From JAFCEV01 sp964473005 (GTDB lineage: Archaea; Nanobdellota; Nanobdellia; Pacearchaeales; GW2011-AR1), in contig CAYYME010000005.1 of assembly GCA_964473005.1 (NCBI GenBank), positions 1 through 27,779 on the forward strand: 27,779 bases of DNA. Direction: 5' to 3'. Position 1 is the stretch's first letter, and the number at the start of each line of letters is the position of its first letter. A program made the position numbers and the translations under genes. Under the pieces are notes generated by a model. The model saw only the letters and a list, made by a program, of their open reading frames with translations, made no database searches and was not told the origin of the DNA. Shown here piece after piece: positions 13,324-21,038 of the stretch.

Positions 13324-14232
13324 TCACCATTTAATAAAAGCACAAATTAAAGGAAGGGCTATTGTTGCATCACAAAAAACATCAACAAAATCAGCATCTT
13401 TTTTCATCTTCCCCCATGAAATTCCTTCTTTTAAAGGAGCCCCGGAGCTTCCACCCGGCTCTGCCCTGTCAGTTGTTATCTGAACACCATAATCTGCCCC
13501 TTTGGAGAATTGCAGAGCCTGCTGAATGAAATCCTTTGGAAGTCCACCACCAATATAAATCACCCCTGTCTTCTTCGCTGTCCATGAGATATCTATAATC
13601 TTATTTATATCTGAAAAAACATCTATGCATGTCTTGCCCTTTCCCTCTGCAGTTCTACCCCACATCATCAATCCAATTCCTGAATCAGCAATTCCAGGAC
13701 AGAAAATCGGAATCTTCTTTTCATAGCATTTGGCTAAAATGCCTTTTCTACCCTGCTTTGAGATAATTTCCCCGAGCTTTAGTAAAAATTCGCTGATGTC
13801 AGAGCATTTTTTTAATTCCTCAAAATTCTCGCTGAAAAAATCCTCAAGTTTTTCATAAACAGAATTCTTCATAGAAACATTGTAAATTCTGTCAAGTCCC
13901 TGCTCATTCATCTTGCTGTCATCAGAGAACTCATCGCAGTGATAATGCTTTTCTCCGAGAGAAATTATCAAATCATGGGTAAGATTAGCACCTGTAGTAA
14001 CAAAAACATCTGTGTTGTCCAGCAAATCCAAAATTATTTCTCTCATTCCTGCAGGCACCATTGCCCCTGCAATGCCGAGGAAAACTCTGCAATCTTTGTC
14101 CCAAAACATTTTTTTCATTATAAAACCTGCTTTGGAAATTTTTCTTGCCCCAAATCCCGCATTTCCCATGTTCTCAACAAGTTCAGACACTTTCATTTCT
14201 TTGCTGATTTTTACATCTTTTATTTCTTTCAT
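13324..14232 (-). CDS. dys: Deoxyhypusine synthase
   Basis: Transfers the aminobutyl group of spermidine to one lysine of initiation factor aIF5A, the first step of hypusine formation, using NAD. At 302 residues it has archaeal length. 'VFLGIAGAMVPAGMREIILD' (50-69) and 'VFVTTGANLTHDLIISLGE' (76-94) form the NAD-binding part. 'FCPGIADSGIGLMMWG' and 'GVIYIGGGLPKDFIQQ' are family signatures. 'AEPGGSSGAPLKEGISWGKM' holds the active-site lysine (about 275) in the SWGK motif. Hypusination is an archaeal and eukaryotic trait, which helps place the organism. A TATA-like box at 14253-14260 supports the start. It lies just upstream of disA, but disA has its own TATA-like box. Confidence 0.95.
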   Translation of the reverse strand: MKEIKDVKISKEMKVSELVENMGNAGFGARKISKAGFIMKKMFWDKDCRVFLGIAGAMVPAGMREIILDLLDNTDVFVTTGANLTHDLIISLGEKHYHCDEFSDDSKMNEQGLDRIYNVSMKNSVYEKLEDFFSENFEELKKCSDISEFLLKLGEIISKQGRKGILAKCYEKKIPIFCPGIADSGIGLMMWGRTAEGKGKTCIDVFSDINKIIDISWTAKKTGVIYIGGGLPKDFIQQALQFSKGADYGVQITTDRAEPGGSSGAPLKEGISWGKMKKDADFVDVFCDATIALPLICAFIKW

Positions 14233-14252
14233 ATTAAGTTGTGAAAACTAAA

Positions 14253-14260
14253 TTTTAAAA
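14253..14260 (-). promoter_or_regulatory. TATA-like box for dys
   Basis: TTTTAAAA, 21-28 bases before the ATG at 14232, preceded on the minus strand by CC as in a weak BRE. Confidence 0.45.
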
Positions 14261-14353
14261 AGGTATTTGTTTATATATTTGAATTAGCAAGAAGATAAAT
14301 ATATATTCGATAATCAAAATATTTTTAAATGGAAAGAGATGTTTAGAGATACA

Positions 14354-14569
14354 ATGAATAAAGAACTTGAGATCTTTTTTGGGCTTGTTCTCTTAGTTGG
14401 AGCAATTTTTGTTGGGTGGCTGTCTTCTGCATATCACTGGACTTTATTTGGAAAAAGCCTTGACTTCTTTAACGCAGCGTGGATTTTGCTCAAAGGCGGA
14501 ATTTTCTGGATAGTATTTTTTGTGGGACTGCTCTTGATAATCCTGGGAATCAGCGATTTGAAAGATTAA
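14354..14569 (+). CDS. Small two-span membrane protein, function unknown
   Basis: A 71-residue protein with two hydrophobic helices, 'FFGLVLLVGAIFVGWLSS' near the N-terminus and 'GGIFWIVFFVGLLLIILGI' near the C-terminus, joined by a short loop. Archaea with small genomes carry many such proteins and I cannot assign a family. The ATG at 14354 is preferred over one five codons upstream (14339), because the TATA-like run ATATTTTTAAA at 14317-14327 lies about 27-37 bases before 14354. Its last 4 bases overlap the convergent end of the SpoIIM-like gene. Confidence 0.6.
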   Translation: MNKELEIFFGLVLLVGAIFVGWLSSAYHWTLFGKSLDFFNAAWILLKGGIFWIVFFVGLLLIILGISDLKD

Positions 14570-15210
14570 TTGCCTGCCAAAAAGATAAGACTCCCCTCTA
14601 TAATTCCAGCAATAATCAAAAGAGGCAGAACAATCAGAAAAAAGACTTTCAGTGATTTGAAGAGATACTCTTTAAATGTCTTGATTTTATCTTTATAGAA
14701 AATAAAAGTTCCAAGTTTCAGCCCTAATCCTAAAGAAATAAATATAGCAGGCAATTCAAAAATTCCATGGGGCAGCAGTCTCCACAATACCAGAAATCCT
14801 CCTTCCCCTACACTCAGAAAAGAAGCAAAACCTAAAATATATCCGTTTGCAATAGCTGATAAAACAGGAAAAATCCCGAGAACTGCTCCGAAAATCATTC
14901 CAAGAAAACTGCTCTGCAGATTATTAAAAAAGATAAATTTTATCAGTTCAATATGTGACATCCCTTCTGTTTTTTTCAGAAGTTCAGCAAAGAAATTAAG
15001 CAATTGCTCTGCAACAGATTCAGGAAGAGAAATAAAAAAACCTAAAAATGCAAACAGAAAGAAGACAATTATTACTGCATAAATGAAAAATCTGGAATCC
15101 TTTATATAATTCCAACTCTCCTTATATTCGCTTTTCAAATTCCCCTTCTTTTTCGTCATTTTATTCTTTGTTTTTTCTACCATTGTAGGTTCTTTTTTAA
15201 AGAACCCCAT
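14566..15210 (-). CDS. SpoIIM/DUF95-like integral membrane protein
   Basis: A 214-residue membrane protein with about five spans after a basic cytoplasmic head. 'SIANGYILGF'-type and 'GEGGFLVLWRLLPHGIFELP' segments are the hallmark of the stage II sporulation protein M / DUF95 family, which is common in non-sporulating archaea. 'AIFISLGLGLKLG' and a final hydrophobic hairpin follow. The archaeal role is unknown; in Bacillus the relative is part of an engulfment complex, which cannot apply here. It begins 9 bases after the rhomboid stop, and rhomboid overlaps TFE, so the three are likely one transcript. An in-frame ATG at 15183 is an alternative start. Confidence 0.85.
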   Translation of the reverse strand: MGFFKKEPTMVEKTKNKMTKKKGNLKSEYKESWNYIKDSRFFIYAVIIVFFLFAFLGFFISLPESVAEQLLNFFAELLKKTEGMSHIELIKFIFFNNLQSSFLGMIFGAVLGIFPVLSAIANGYILGFASFLSVGEGGFLVLWRLLPHGIFELPAIFISLGLGLKLGTFIFYKDKIKTFKEYLFKSLKVFFLIVLPLLIIAGIIEGSLIFLAGN

Positions 15211-15219
15211 TTTTTGCCA

Positions 15220-15921
15220 TCAGGAAAAATATCTCTTTATTATACTGGTTTTTTGTGGAAATTTATATTTTAAGTATAATCCATAAAGAATGCCTATTAA
15301 AAACCCACCAAGATGGGCACTATTACCTATAGGCAATCCAGCAAAAGCAGATAATACCCAGAAAACACCGAGGAAGAAAACCATTGCCCCCCACATTGGC
15401 ATTGGAATTATAAAAAATGCAAGAACCTTCATTTTAGGAATTAGAATTGTTATTAATCCGGCCAAACCAAAAATAGCCCCTGAAGCACCTAAAGCAAAGA
15501 TTTCAGGACTACCAAAAATCTTCACACCCAGTTCTGAATTACCAAAAAAAACAGATAACAAAATAAAAAATAGAGAGGCAAATAAACCTGCAATCAGATA
15601 AAAACAAAGATATCTTTTGTGCCCCAATATCTTCTCAACCAGTGAGCCAATAAAAGCCAAAGTCACCATATTCGCAAAAATATGCCAAAAGAAAACATGG
15701 GAAAACATACTGGTTAGAATTGTCCATAAATACTGCCCAGAAAGAAAGGCCATTGGTTGTAAAGCAAAATACTTTAAAACATCAGGATCAGGATTTATAG
15801 TTAAAAAAATCCTAATAACAAGCCAGGCAAGAACATTAATCAAAATTATCCATGTATTTACACTAAAATTACTTAAAAATTTTTTTTTCTTTTGCGGATA
15901 GAATTTATAGACATGAACCAT
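15220..15921 (-). CDS. Rhomboid family intramembrane serine protease
   Basis: A 233-residue, six-span protease that cuts membrane helices within the bilayer. The catalytic Ser147 is in 'FALGASGAIFGLAG' (GxSG motif), and His203 is in 'NSAHLGGFLIG' in the last span. 'FWHIFANMVTL' (78-88) supplies the conserved HxxxN stabilising the oxyanion. All core residues are present, so it should be active. The N-terminal about 20 residues are basic and cytoplasmic. Its ATG shares one base with the TAA of TFE (TAATG at 15919-15923), giving tight translational coupling. Substrates are unknown; the pairing with a general transcription factor is probably genome compaction rather than function. Confidence 0.93.
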   Translation of the reverse strand: MVHVYKFYPQKKKKFLSNFSVNTWIILINVLAWLVIRIFLTINPDPDVLKYFALQPMAFLSGQYLWTILTSMFSHVFFWHIFANMVTLAFIGSLVEKILGHKRYLCFYLIAGLFASLFFILLSVFFGNSELGVKIFGSPEIFALGASGAIFGLAGLITILIPKMKVLAFFIIPMPMWGAMVFFLGVFWVLSAFAGLPIGNSAHLGGFLIGILYGLYLKYKFPQKTSIIKRYFS

Positions 15922-16676
15922 TATCTCTTTTTCTTATTTTTAGTTTTTCTAAACCTCTTTTTAGATTTAGTCTTTCTGGCTGATTTTCTATGCTGTTTCT
16001 TTTTATTCTTCTTTTTAGCAGATTTCACATTTTTTAATTTCTTCTGCAGTTTCTCCCTGATAGCTTTTCTTTCCAGTCTCTTTTTCTTGGATTTCTTCTG
16101 CATTTTCTTCTCCTCTCTTCTGATTTCTTTTGCCCTTTCCTTATCTGTCCTGTCCTTCTCTTTTTTTATCTCATTTTCAACAAGCTGTAATTTTTCTTTC
16201 AGCCCCCCCCAGTTTTTTTTGAGCTCCTTCAATAGTTTAACATTATCTTTCAGAGTAAAGATGTTTCCGCATTCGCCGCACATAAAATCATGTAAAAGCG
16301 CATTTTCTTCGCTTAGTTCTATACCGCATTGCTCACAGACATAAAATCTCTTTGTCTCCCTGCTCTTAATCTGATAATTTACCTGCTCTATCTTTTTCAT
16401 TAATTCGCTTCTCAAAAATTCCAGAGATTTCATAACCTCAATTTTCCAGAAATAAGTAAACCATCCTTTTCTCTTGTCCTTTTTTCTTATCGAAGAAATC
16501 AGTCCAAAATCTGAAATTTTGTAGAGAATGTTCCTTGTCTGATTAATTGTGATGCCGAGTTTCTTTGCAATCAGAAACTCATTCATATAATTCTGATTAT
16601 CAAGCAAATCTATAATATCCTCTGCCTGCTTGCCAACAACAATAGATACCACCTCTTTCAGAAATTTTTTAAGCAT
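15921..16676 (-). CDS. tfe: Transcription factor E (TFE-alpha) with a long basic tail
   Basis: A basal factor that helps RNA polymerase melt promoter DNA, homologous to the eukaryotic TFIIE alpha N-terminus. Residues 1-95 are the extended winged helix ('MNEFLIAKKLGITINQTRNI', 'GWFTYFWKIE'). Residues 114-136 form the zinc ribbon, CEQC at 114-117 and CGEC at 133-136. A coiled coil spans 145-195. From about 195 to 251 the protein is almost pure Lys/Arg, unlike typical archaeal TFE (about 170-180 residues), and probably contacts nucleic acid or the acidic polymerase surface. Adjacent runs of eight A and eight G lie in frame near residues 153-159 (16202-16219). A TATA-like AAATAAATA at 16697-16705 lies 21-29 bases upstream. 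The beta subunit is not expected in this lineage and is not seen. Confidence 0.9.
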   Translation of the reverse strand: MLKKFLKEVVSIVVGKQAEDIIDLLDNQNYMNEFLIAKKLGITINQTRNILYKISDFGLISSIRKKDKRKGWFTYFWKIEVMKSLEFLRSELMKKIEQVNYQIKSRETKRFYVCEQCGIELSEENALLHDFMCGECGNIFTLKDNVKLLKELKKNWGGLKEKLQLVENEIKKEKDRTDKERAKEIRREEKKMQKKSKKKRLERKAIREKLQKKLKNVKSAKKKNKKKQHRKSARKTKSKKRFRKTKNKKKR

Positions 16677-16756
16677 CAGATATTAAAAAATTATTCAAAT
16701 AAATACCTTTCGGTTTAATTCATAAAAAAAAGAAAGTTTTTAAACTTGTATTGTGT

Positions 16757-16766
16757 TTTATATATA
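16757..16766 (+). promoter_or_regulatory. TATA-like box for the coiled-coil gene at 16790
   Basis: TTTATATATA, 24-33 bases before the ATG, the clearest AT box in the gap between tfe and the plus-strand operon. Confidence 0.5.
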
Positions 16767-16789
16767 TCAAAAAGTATATTTAGAATTAT

Positions 16790-17362
16790 ATGGGATTATT
16801 CAAAAAAAAGAAAAAGAGAGAAGAGGAGAGAATTGAGAAACTTCCTGATTTGCCTGAATTACCAAAACTCCCTGAATTTCCTAAGATGAGGGGGGAGTTT
16901 GAAGAAGAACCGCTGAAGGTTCCGCATCCTTTGCCGTCATTTCCAAATAATTCTTTCGGAGAGAAATTTTCTCAAAATACTATAAAAGAAGCAGTTGCTG
17001 GGAAAAAAGAAGGTGAGGGGGTTTTTGATGCAGATGATTTTGCGTCAGAAGATGAAATGCAAATGATGCAGAAACCTCGGAGATTAGCGCTGAGTAGGGA
17101 GGTTCCAAAAGAATTCCAGGAAGCTGCAGGAAGAGTAAGAAAAGCTGAGCCAGTATTCATAAGACTGGACAAATTTGAAGAGAGTATGAATATTTTTGAA
17201 AGAGCAAAAAGACAGATTTCAGAAATAGAAAAAATTCTGAGAGATATAAAAAAAATTAAAGAAGAAGAGGAAAGGGAACTCATGTTCTGGGAGAAAGAAT
17301 TGCAGGAAATAAAAAGCCAGATAGAAAAAATAGATTCAGAGATTTTTTCCAAAATAGAATAA
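16790..17362 (+). CDS. Coiled-coil hypothetical protein of DPANN type
   Basis: A 190-residue soluble protein. Residues 1-15 are basic (MGLFKKKKKREEER), followed by a proline-rich, probably disordered stretch ('LPDLPELPKLPEFPKM'). A low-complexity middle precedes 'AEPVFIRLDKFEESMNIFER' (about 129-148) and a long charged coiled coil to the end ('QISEIEKILRDIKKIKEEEE'). This combination of a proline/lysine head and an FIRLDKFEES-type coiled coil is one I associate with uncharacterised proteins of Pacearchaeota and Woesearchaeota; I cannot name a function. The next gene, also coiled coil, starts 18 bases later, so the two may be partners in one transcript. No membrane span or enzyme motif is visible. 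Confidence 0.7.
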   Translation: MGLFKKKKKREEERIEKLPDLPELPKLPEFPKMRGEFEEEPLKVPHPLPSFPNNSFGEKFSQNTIKEAVAGKKEGEGVFDADDFASEDEMQMMQKPRRLALSREVPKEFQEAAGRVRKAEPVFIRLDKFEESMNIFERAKRQISEIEKILRDIKKIKEEEERELMFWEKELQEIKSQIEKIDSEIFSKIE

Positions 17363-17380
17363 AAATTAAAAATTTGCATA

Positions 17381-17740
17381 ATGAAAGAAAATTTGATTCA
17401 TGTAAAACTTGAATACGAAGAAGCATTAGAGGCAAAAAAAGATATTCTTTCTTCAGAGATGGGCATTCTGAAAATCTCAAAAATAATGAAGAAATATCAC
17501 CTGCTCAGGACAAGTGAATTCAGAAACAAAATGAAATTTCTCAAAAAAATAACAGAACTAAAAAGCAGCATCAGCGGGTTGCAACAGATTCTTCCGAAGA
17601 TAAAAATTCCAAAAATACTGGAAAAAGAAAAGGAGTCTGAAACAGACGGGGAAATCGGTGAAGAAAAATATGATAAATATGAAGGTGATTTAGAGGCTCA
17701 GCTCAGAAAAATTCAGGAGAAACTGAAGGAAATTGGATAA
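17381..17740 (+). CDS. Second coiled-coil hypothetical protein, likely partner of the preceding one
   Basis: A 119-residue, strongly helical, charged protein: 'HVKLEYEEALEAKKDILSSE' and 'MKFLKKITELKSSISGLQQI' are amphipathic helices, followed by a proline break ('LPKIKIPKI'), an acidic linker and a final helix ('LEAQLRKIQEKLKEIG'). It starts 18 bases after the preceding gene and alaS follows 30 bases later. No family is recognised. Co-transcription and matching helical character make a hetero-oligomer with the 190-residue protein plausible, though this is inference only. Confidence 0.65.
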   Translation: MKENLIHVKLEYEEALEAKKDILSSEMGILKISKIMKKYHLLRTSEFRNKMKFLKKITELKSSISGLQQILPKIKIPKILEKEKESETDGEIGEEKYDKYEGDLEAQLRKIQEKLKEIG

Positions 17741-17770
17741 ATTTTAAAACTTGTTTCTCGTTAAAATTAT

Positions 17771-19456
17771 ATGGACAGAAAAGAGCTTATAAAAAATTAT
17801 CTTGATTTTTTCAAATCAAAAAACCATAAAGAAATACCCAATGCTTCTTTAATTCCCAAAGAAGACCCCAGTGTTCTGTTCACAACAGCAGGCATGCATC
17901 CTCTTGCGCCATATCTGCTCGGGCAAAAACATCCCCTGGGAAGAAGATTATGCAATGTCCAGAGGTGCATCAGAACAACAGATATTGATGAAGTGGGGGA
18001 TAACTGCCATCATACTTTCTTTGAAATGCTCGGGAACTGGAGTCTTGGAGATTATTGGAAAAAAGATGCATTACAGTATAGTTTTGATTTTCTGACAAAA
18101 ATTTTGAAGATTCCCAAGGAAAGATTAGCTGTTTCAGTTTTCTCTGGAGACAAAAATGCAAAAAAAGATGAAGAATCAGCAAAAATTTGGAATTCTCTTG
18201 GAATAAAAAAAATAAAATTTTTTGGAAAAAAAGATAATTGGTGGGGGCCTGCAGGAGAAACAGGCCCATGCGGTCCAGATACAGAAATATTTGTCAATGA
18301 AATTGAAATTTGGAATGATGTCTTTATGGAATATGAAAAAACAAAAGAAGGAAAATATAAACCGCTCAAACAGAAAAATGTCGACACAGGAATGGGTGTG
18401 GAAAGGGTTCTTGCTGTGCTGAATAAAAAAGAAGACAATTACGAAACCCATGTTTTCAAGCCAGTTATAGAAAAGATAGAAATGCTCTCTCTTCACAAAT
18501 ATAATGAAAGTGAAGAAATAAAAAGAAGCATAAGAATAATTGCAGACCACATAAGAGCCGCAATATTTCTAATCAACGATGGAATAACCCCTGGAAATTC
18601 TGAACAGGGATATGTCCTGAGAAAATTAATCAGAAGGTCTATAAGATACGGACGATTTCTTGGAATAGAAAGATTTGTTTCACAGGTTGCAGAGCCGTTT
18701 TTCCTTATCTACAAAGATTATAAATTTGATGAGAATAAAATTGTTATAGAACTGGGAACAGAAGAGGAAAGATTTTTGAAAACCCTTCAGCAGGGATTGG
18801 TTGTTTTTGAAAAAATTTCAATGAATAAAAGAATTTCCGGAGAAGAGGCTTTTCTATTGTATCAGAGTTTTGGATTTCCAATTGAGATTACAAGGGATCT
18901 CTGTCGTGAAAAGAAAATAAAATTAGATGAAAAAGATTTTGAAAAAGAAGTTCAAAAGCATCAAAAACTTTCAAGAACTGCCAGTGCAGGAAAATTCAAA
19001 TCAGGACTTGCAGACAGCTCAAAAGAAACAACAAAACTGCACACTGCTGCACATTTACTATTGCAAGCATTAAAGATTATATTAAAAGATAACTCTATAA
19101 TTCAAAAAGGTTCAAATATAACTGCTGAAAGATTAAGATTAGATTTTTCTTTTACAAGAAAACTTACAGAAGAAGAAATAAAAAAAGTAGAAGATTTGGT
19201 AAATTCTCAGATTCAAAACTCATGTGAAGTAATAAGAGAAGAAATGTCTTTAGAACAAGCAAGAAAAAAAGGTGCTTGTGGAATCTTTGATAAAAAATAT
19301 GGAAATAGGGTTTCAGTTTATTCTATAGGAAATTTTTCTAAGGAAATCTGCACAGGCCCTCATGTAAAAAACACTTGCGAGTTAGGAAAATTCAAAATAA
19401 CAAAAGAAGAATCCTCCTCTTCCGGAGTGAGACGTATCAAAGCAATATTAAGATAA
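17771..19456 (+). CDS. alaS: Alanyl-tRNA synthetase, short bacterial/Patescibacteria-like form without the C-Ala domain
   Basis: Charges tRNA(Ala) and clears mischarged Ser/Gly. The class II core has 'LFTTAGMHPLAPYLLG' and 'RCIRTTDIDEVGDNCHHTFF' then 'EMLGNWSLGDYWKK'. Helical tRNA recognition follows ('RIIADHIRAAIFLINDG', 'GYVLRKLIRRSIRYGRFLG'). The editing domain carries 'LHTAAHLLLQAL' (near 423) and 'EICTGPHVKNTCELG' (cysteine near 526), so the zinc ligand set looks intact. The protein ends at 561, right after the editing domain. Normal AlaRS is about 870-900 residues with a DHHA1-like C-Ala domain that helps bind tRNA and dimerise. The wording matches the short AlaRS I recall from Candidate Phyla Radiation bacteria rather than archaeal AlaRS, so transfer is likely. 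A TATA-like TTTTAAAA (17743-17750) is 21-28 bases upstream. Confidence 0.92.
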   Translation: MDRKELIKNYLDFFKSKNHKEIPNASLIPKEDPSVLFTTAGMHPLAPYLLGQKHPLGRRLCNVQRCIRTTDIDEVGDNCHHTFFEMLGNWSLGDYWKKDALQYSFDFLTKILKIPKERLAVSVFSGDKNAKKDEESAKIWNSLGIKKIKFFGKKDNWWGPAGETGPCGPDTEIFVNEIEIWNDVFMEYEKTKEGKYKPLKQKNVDTGMGVERVLAVLNKKEDNYETHVFKPVIEKIEMLSLHKYNESEEIKRSIRIIADHIRAAIFLINDGITPGNSEQGYVLRKLIRRSIRYGRFLGIERFVSQVAEPFFLIYKDYKFDENKIVIELGTEEERFLKTLQQGLVVFEKISMNKRISGEEAFLLYQSFGFPIEITRDLCREKKIKLDEKDFEKEVQKHQKLSRTASAGKFKSGLADSSKETTKLHTAAHLLLQALKIILKDNSIIQKGSNITAERLRLDFSFTRKLTEEEIKKVEDLVNSQIQNSCEVIREEMSLEQARKKGACGIFDKKYGNRVSVYSIGNFSKEICTGPHVKNTCELGKFKITKEESSSSGVRRIKAILR

Positions 19457-19458
19457 TC

Positions 19459-20469
19459 TTACACATAATATTCCCCATCCAGCCCATATTTCTTTTTAAG
19501 CTTCTTTAACTGGAGATACCTGAACAGGCTGATTTTTCCTTTTTTCTCAATTATCTCGTTTATTCTTACAAGTTTTTTTGCATCTTTATATTCATAAACC
19601 TCCCCTAAAGATTCTCCGTCAGAGATTACCAATATCTCCGGCTCAGAGGACAATTTGATCTCGCCTACATATTCGTTTTGGCTGTTGGTGATTATTGAAG
19701 AGCCGGTAGTTTCAATAAAGCAATAGCCTGTCTCATTCAGACTATGTTTCACAGGACATTTTATTCCTACAGATTCATGATTTTCAGCCTGATGATAAAA
19801 TAGCACAACCCCATACCCCAATTCTTTCAGGAGAAATGCCAGTAATTCAGATTTCTCGCCGCAGATACCTTCATTATCATAAAGAACCTCATAAGGATAT
19901 CTGGAATAACTTATGTTATGGTCCTTATAAAGAAATGTTGTTTTATTTGATTCTCCGAAAGGGATATTCTGCACTATGCTTATTGCTATTCTTGCCTGCC
20001 CATCTCTGTTTTTCTCCAGATTTTGAATCTCCACAACCAACGGCAGAAGAAATTCTTTCTGTGTCACTTCACCAATCTTCTTCAGTTTAAAATCCAAACG
20101 AGAGGGTGTTTCATTGTCATGGTAAATTATTGATTTGGGAAGTGCAGAAACATAGTTATTCATGCCCTCATAAACACTAAAATTTATCTCTCTTGTTTCC
20201 CCATCCAGAATATATTTTAAAGTTATCTCTTTTGGATTTGTGTGATAAGATGAGACGCAGGAATCTCCCTCTACCCATGCATAATTAGGGCACCCACAGA
20301 TACTTGCATTTTCAATTAAAACATCCTCAGAGCAATAATAAGGCTGAACAACAGAGCAATTTCCTTCCAAAGTTCCGTCCCCGCAGATTTTTTGTTTTGA
20401 AAAAAGCCCTGCACTGATGAAAACTGTTGAAAATAGAATTAAGAAAATTAAAGTAAAAGTTTTATTCAT
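19459..20469 (-). CDS. Secreted transglutaminase-like cysteine protein
   Basis: A 336-residue exported protein. Residues 1-22 are a signal peptide or anchor ('TFTLIFLILFSTVFISAG'). A cysteine-rich segment (29-71, with CGDG, GNCS, YYCS, CGC and DSC) probably forms disulfides. A beta-rich region leads to the transglutaminase-like domain: Cys203 in 'NEGICGEKSELLAFLL', His231 in 'AENHESVGIKC' and an acidic residue in 'YCFIETTGS' give the Cys-His-Asp/Glu triad. Such domains in archaea are thought to act as proteases or amidases rather than cross-linkers. Its ATG overlaps the hydrolase gene by 4 bases, so it is the last gene of the leuS transcript, ending 2 bases from the convergent stop of alaS. 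The substrate is unknown. Confidence 0.8.
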   Translation of the reverse strand: MNKTFTLIFLILFSTVFISAGLFSKQKICGDGTLEGNCSVVQPYYCSEDVLIENASICGCPNYAWVEGDSCVSSYHTNPKEITLKYILDGETREINFSVYEGMNNYVSALPKSIIYHDNETPSRLDFKLKKIGEVTQKEFLLPLVVEIQNLEKNRDGQARIAISIVQNIPFGESNKTTFLYKDHNISYSRYPYEVLYDNEGICGEKSELLAFLLKELGYGVVLFYHQAENHESVGIKCPVKHSLNETGYCFIETTGSSIITNSQNEYVGEIKLSSEPEILVISDGESLGEVYEYKDAKKLVRINEIIEKKGKISLFRYLQLKKLKKKYGLDGEYYV

Positions 20470-21038
20470 TTTACTTTAAGCACCCCATCCAATAATTCCG
20501 GAAATTCTTCTGTTCCCATATCTTCCAATGTAAAATGTCCATGATTCTTTAATTCAATTAGTTTTCCTCTGATAGCATTATGATAAATTTTAACACTTTT
20601 CTTCCCATCTTCTTCTTCATCATTTGAAGTAAACATAATTATTTCATCGACCCTGTTTCTAATTCCATTATCAATCTCATAATTATAAAATTGTTTTTTA
20701 ATCTCATTGTTTTCATCCGGAATTTTCCAGGGCGCAACAAGAATAAGCCTCTTTACTTTTTTCTTTGTTTCTCCAAGCCACCTAACTAAAAAAGCACATC
20801 CACAGCTATGCCCTATTAAAACGCTATTCTCATCAAATTTTAATTTATTAAATTCCTTTTTCCATTTTTTATAATCTGGCGCCCAGGGCTCGGGCATTAA
20901 AGGAACAAAAGTTTCTATATTTCTCTCAGTTAATTTTTGTTTAATCCAAGGTATCCAATGTTTATCATAAGTTCTTGTTTTAGGATTCATTGCTTTTTCA
21001 GCATTAGAAGGGCAACCATGAACTATTACAACTTTCAT
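20466..21038 (-). CDS. Small alpha/beta serine hydrolase (RBBP9/YdeN-like)
   Basis: A 190-residue cytoplasmic alpha/beta hydrolase. 'MKVVIVHGCPSNAE' supplies the oxyanion strand-loop, Ser78 in 'SVLIGHSCGCAFLVRW' is the nucleophile elbow (GxSxG), an Asp near 140 lies in 'IIMFTSNDEEEDG', and His168 is in 'LKNHGHFTLEDMG'. The size and the H-G-H-F ending fit the RBBP9/YdeN group, whose natural substrates are poorly known. It overlaps leuS upstream and the transglutaminase-like gene downstream by 4 bases each, so all three should be made from one message. No signal peptide is seen. Confidence 0.85.
   Translation of the reverse strand: MKVVIVHGCPSNAEKAMNPKTRTYDKHWIPWIKQKLTERNIETFVPLMPEPWAPDYKKWKKEFNKLKFDENSVLIGHSCGCAFLVRWLGETKKKVKRLILVAPWKIPDENNEIKKQFYNYEIDNGIRNRVDEIIMFTSNDEEEDGKKSVKIYHNAIRGKLIELKNHGHFTLEDMGTEEFPELLDGVLKVK

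Noticed and set aside
15892..16344. Phe-rich 150-residue ORF on the plus strand
   Set aside because: It is the antisense shadow of the Lys-rich TFE tail; Phe/Leu/Ser-only composition and lack of a promoter argue against a gene.
17970..18550. Several 60-130 residue frames antisense to or overlapping alaS
   Set aside because: They overlap a clearly conserved synthetase, mutually overlap, and have the low-complexity composition of shadow frames.
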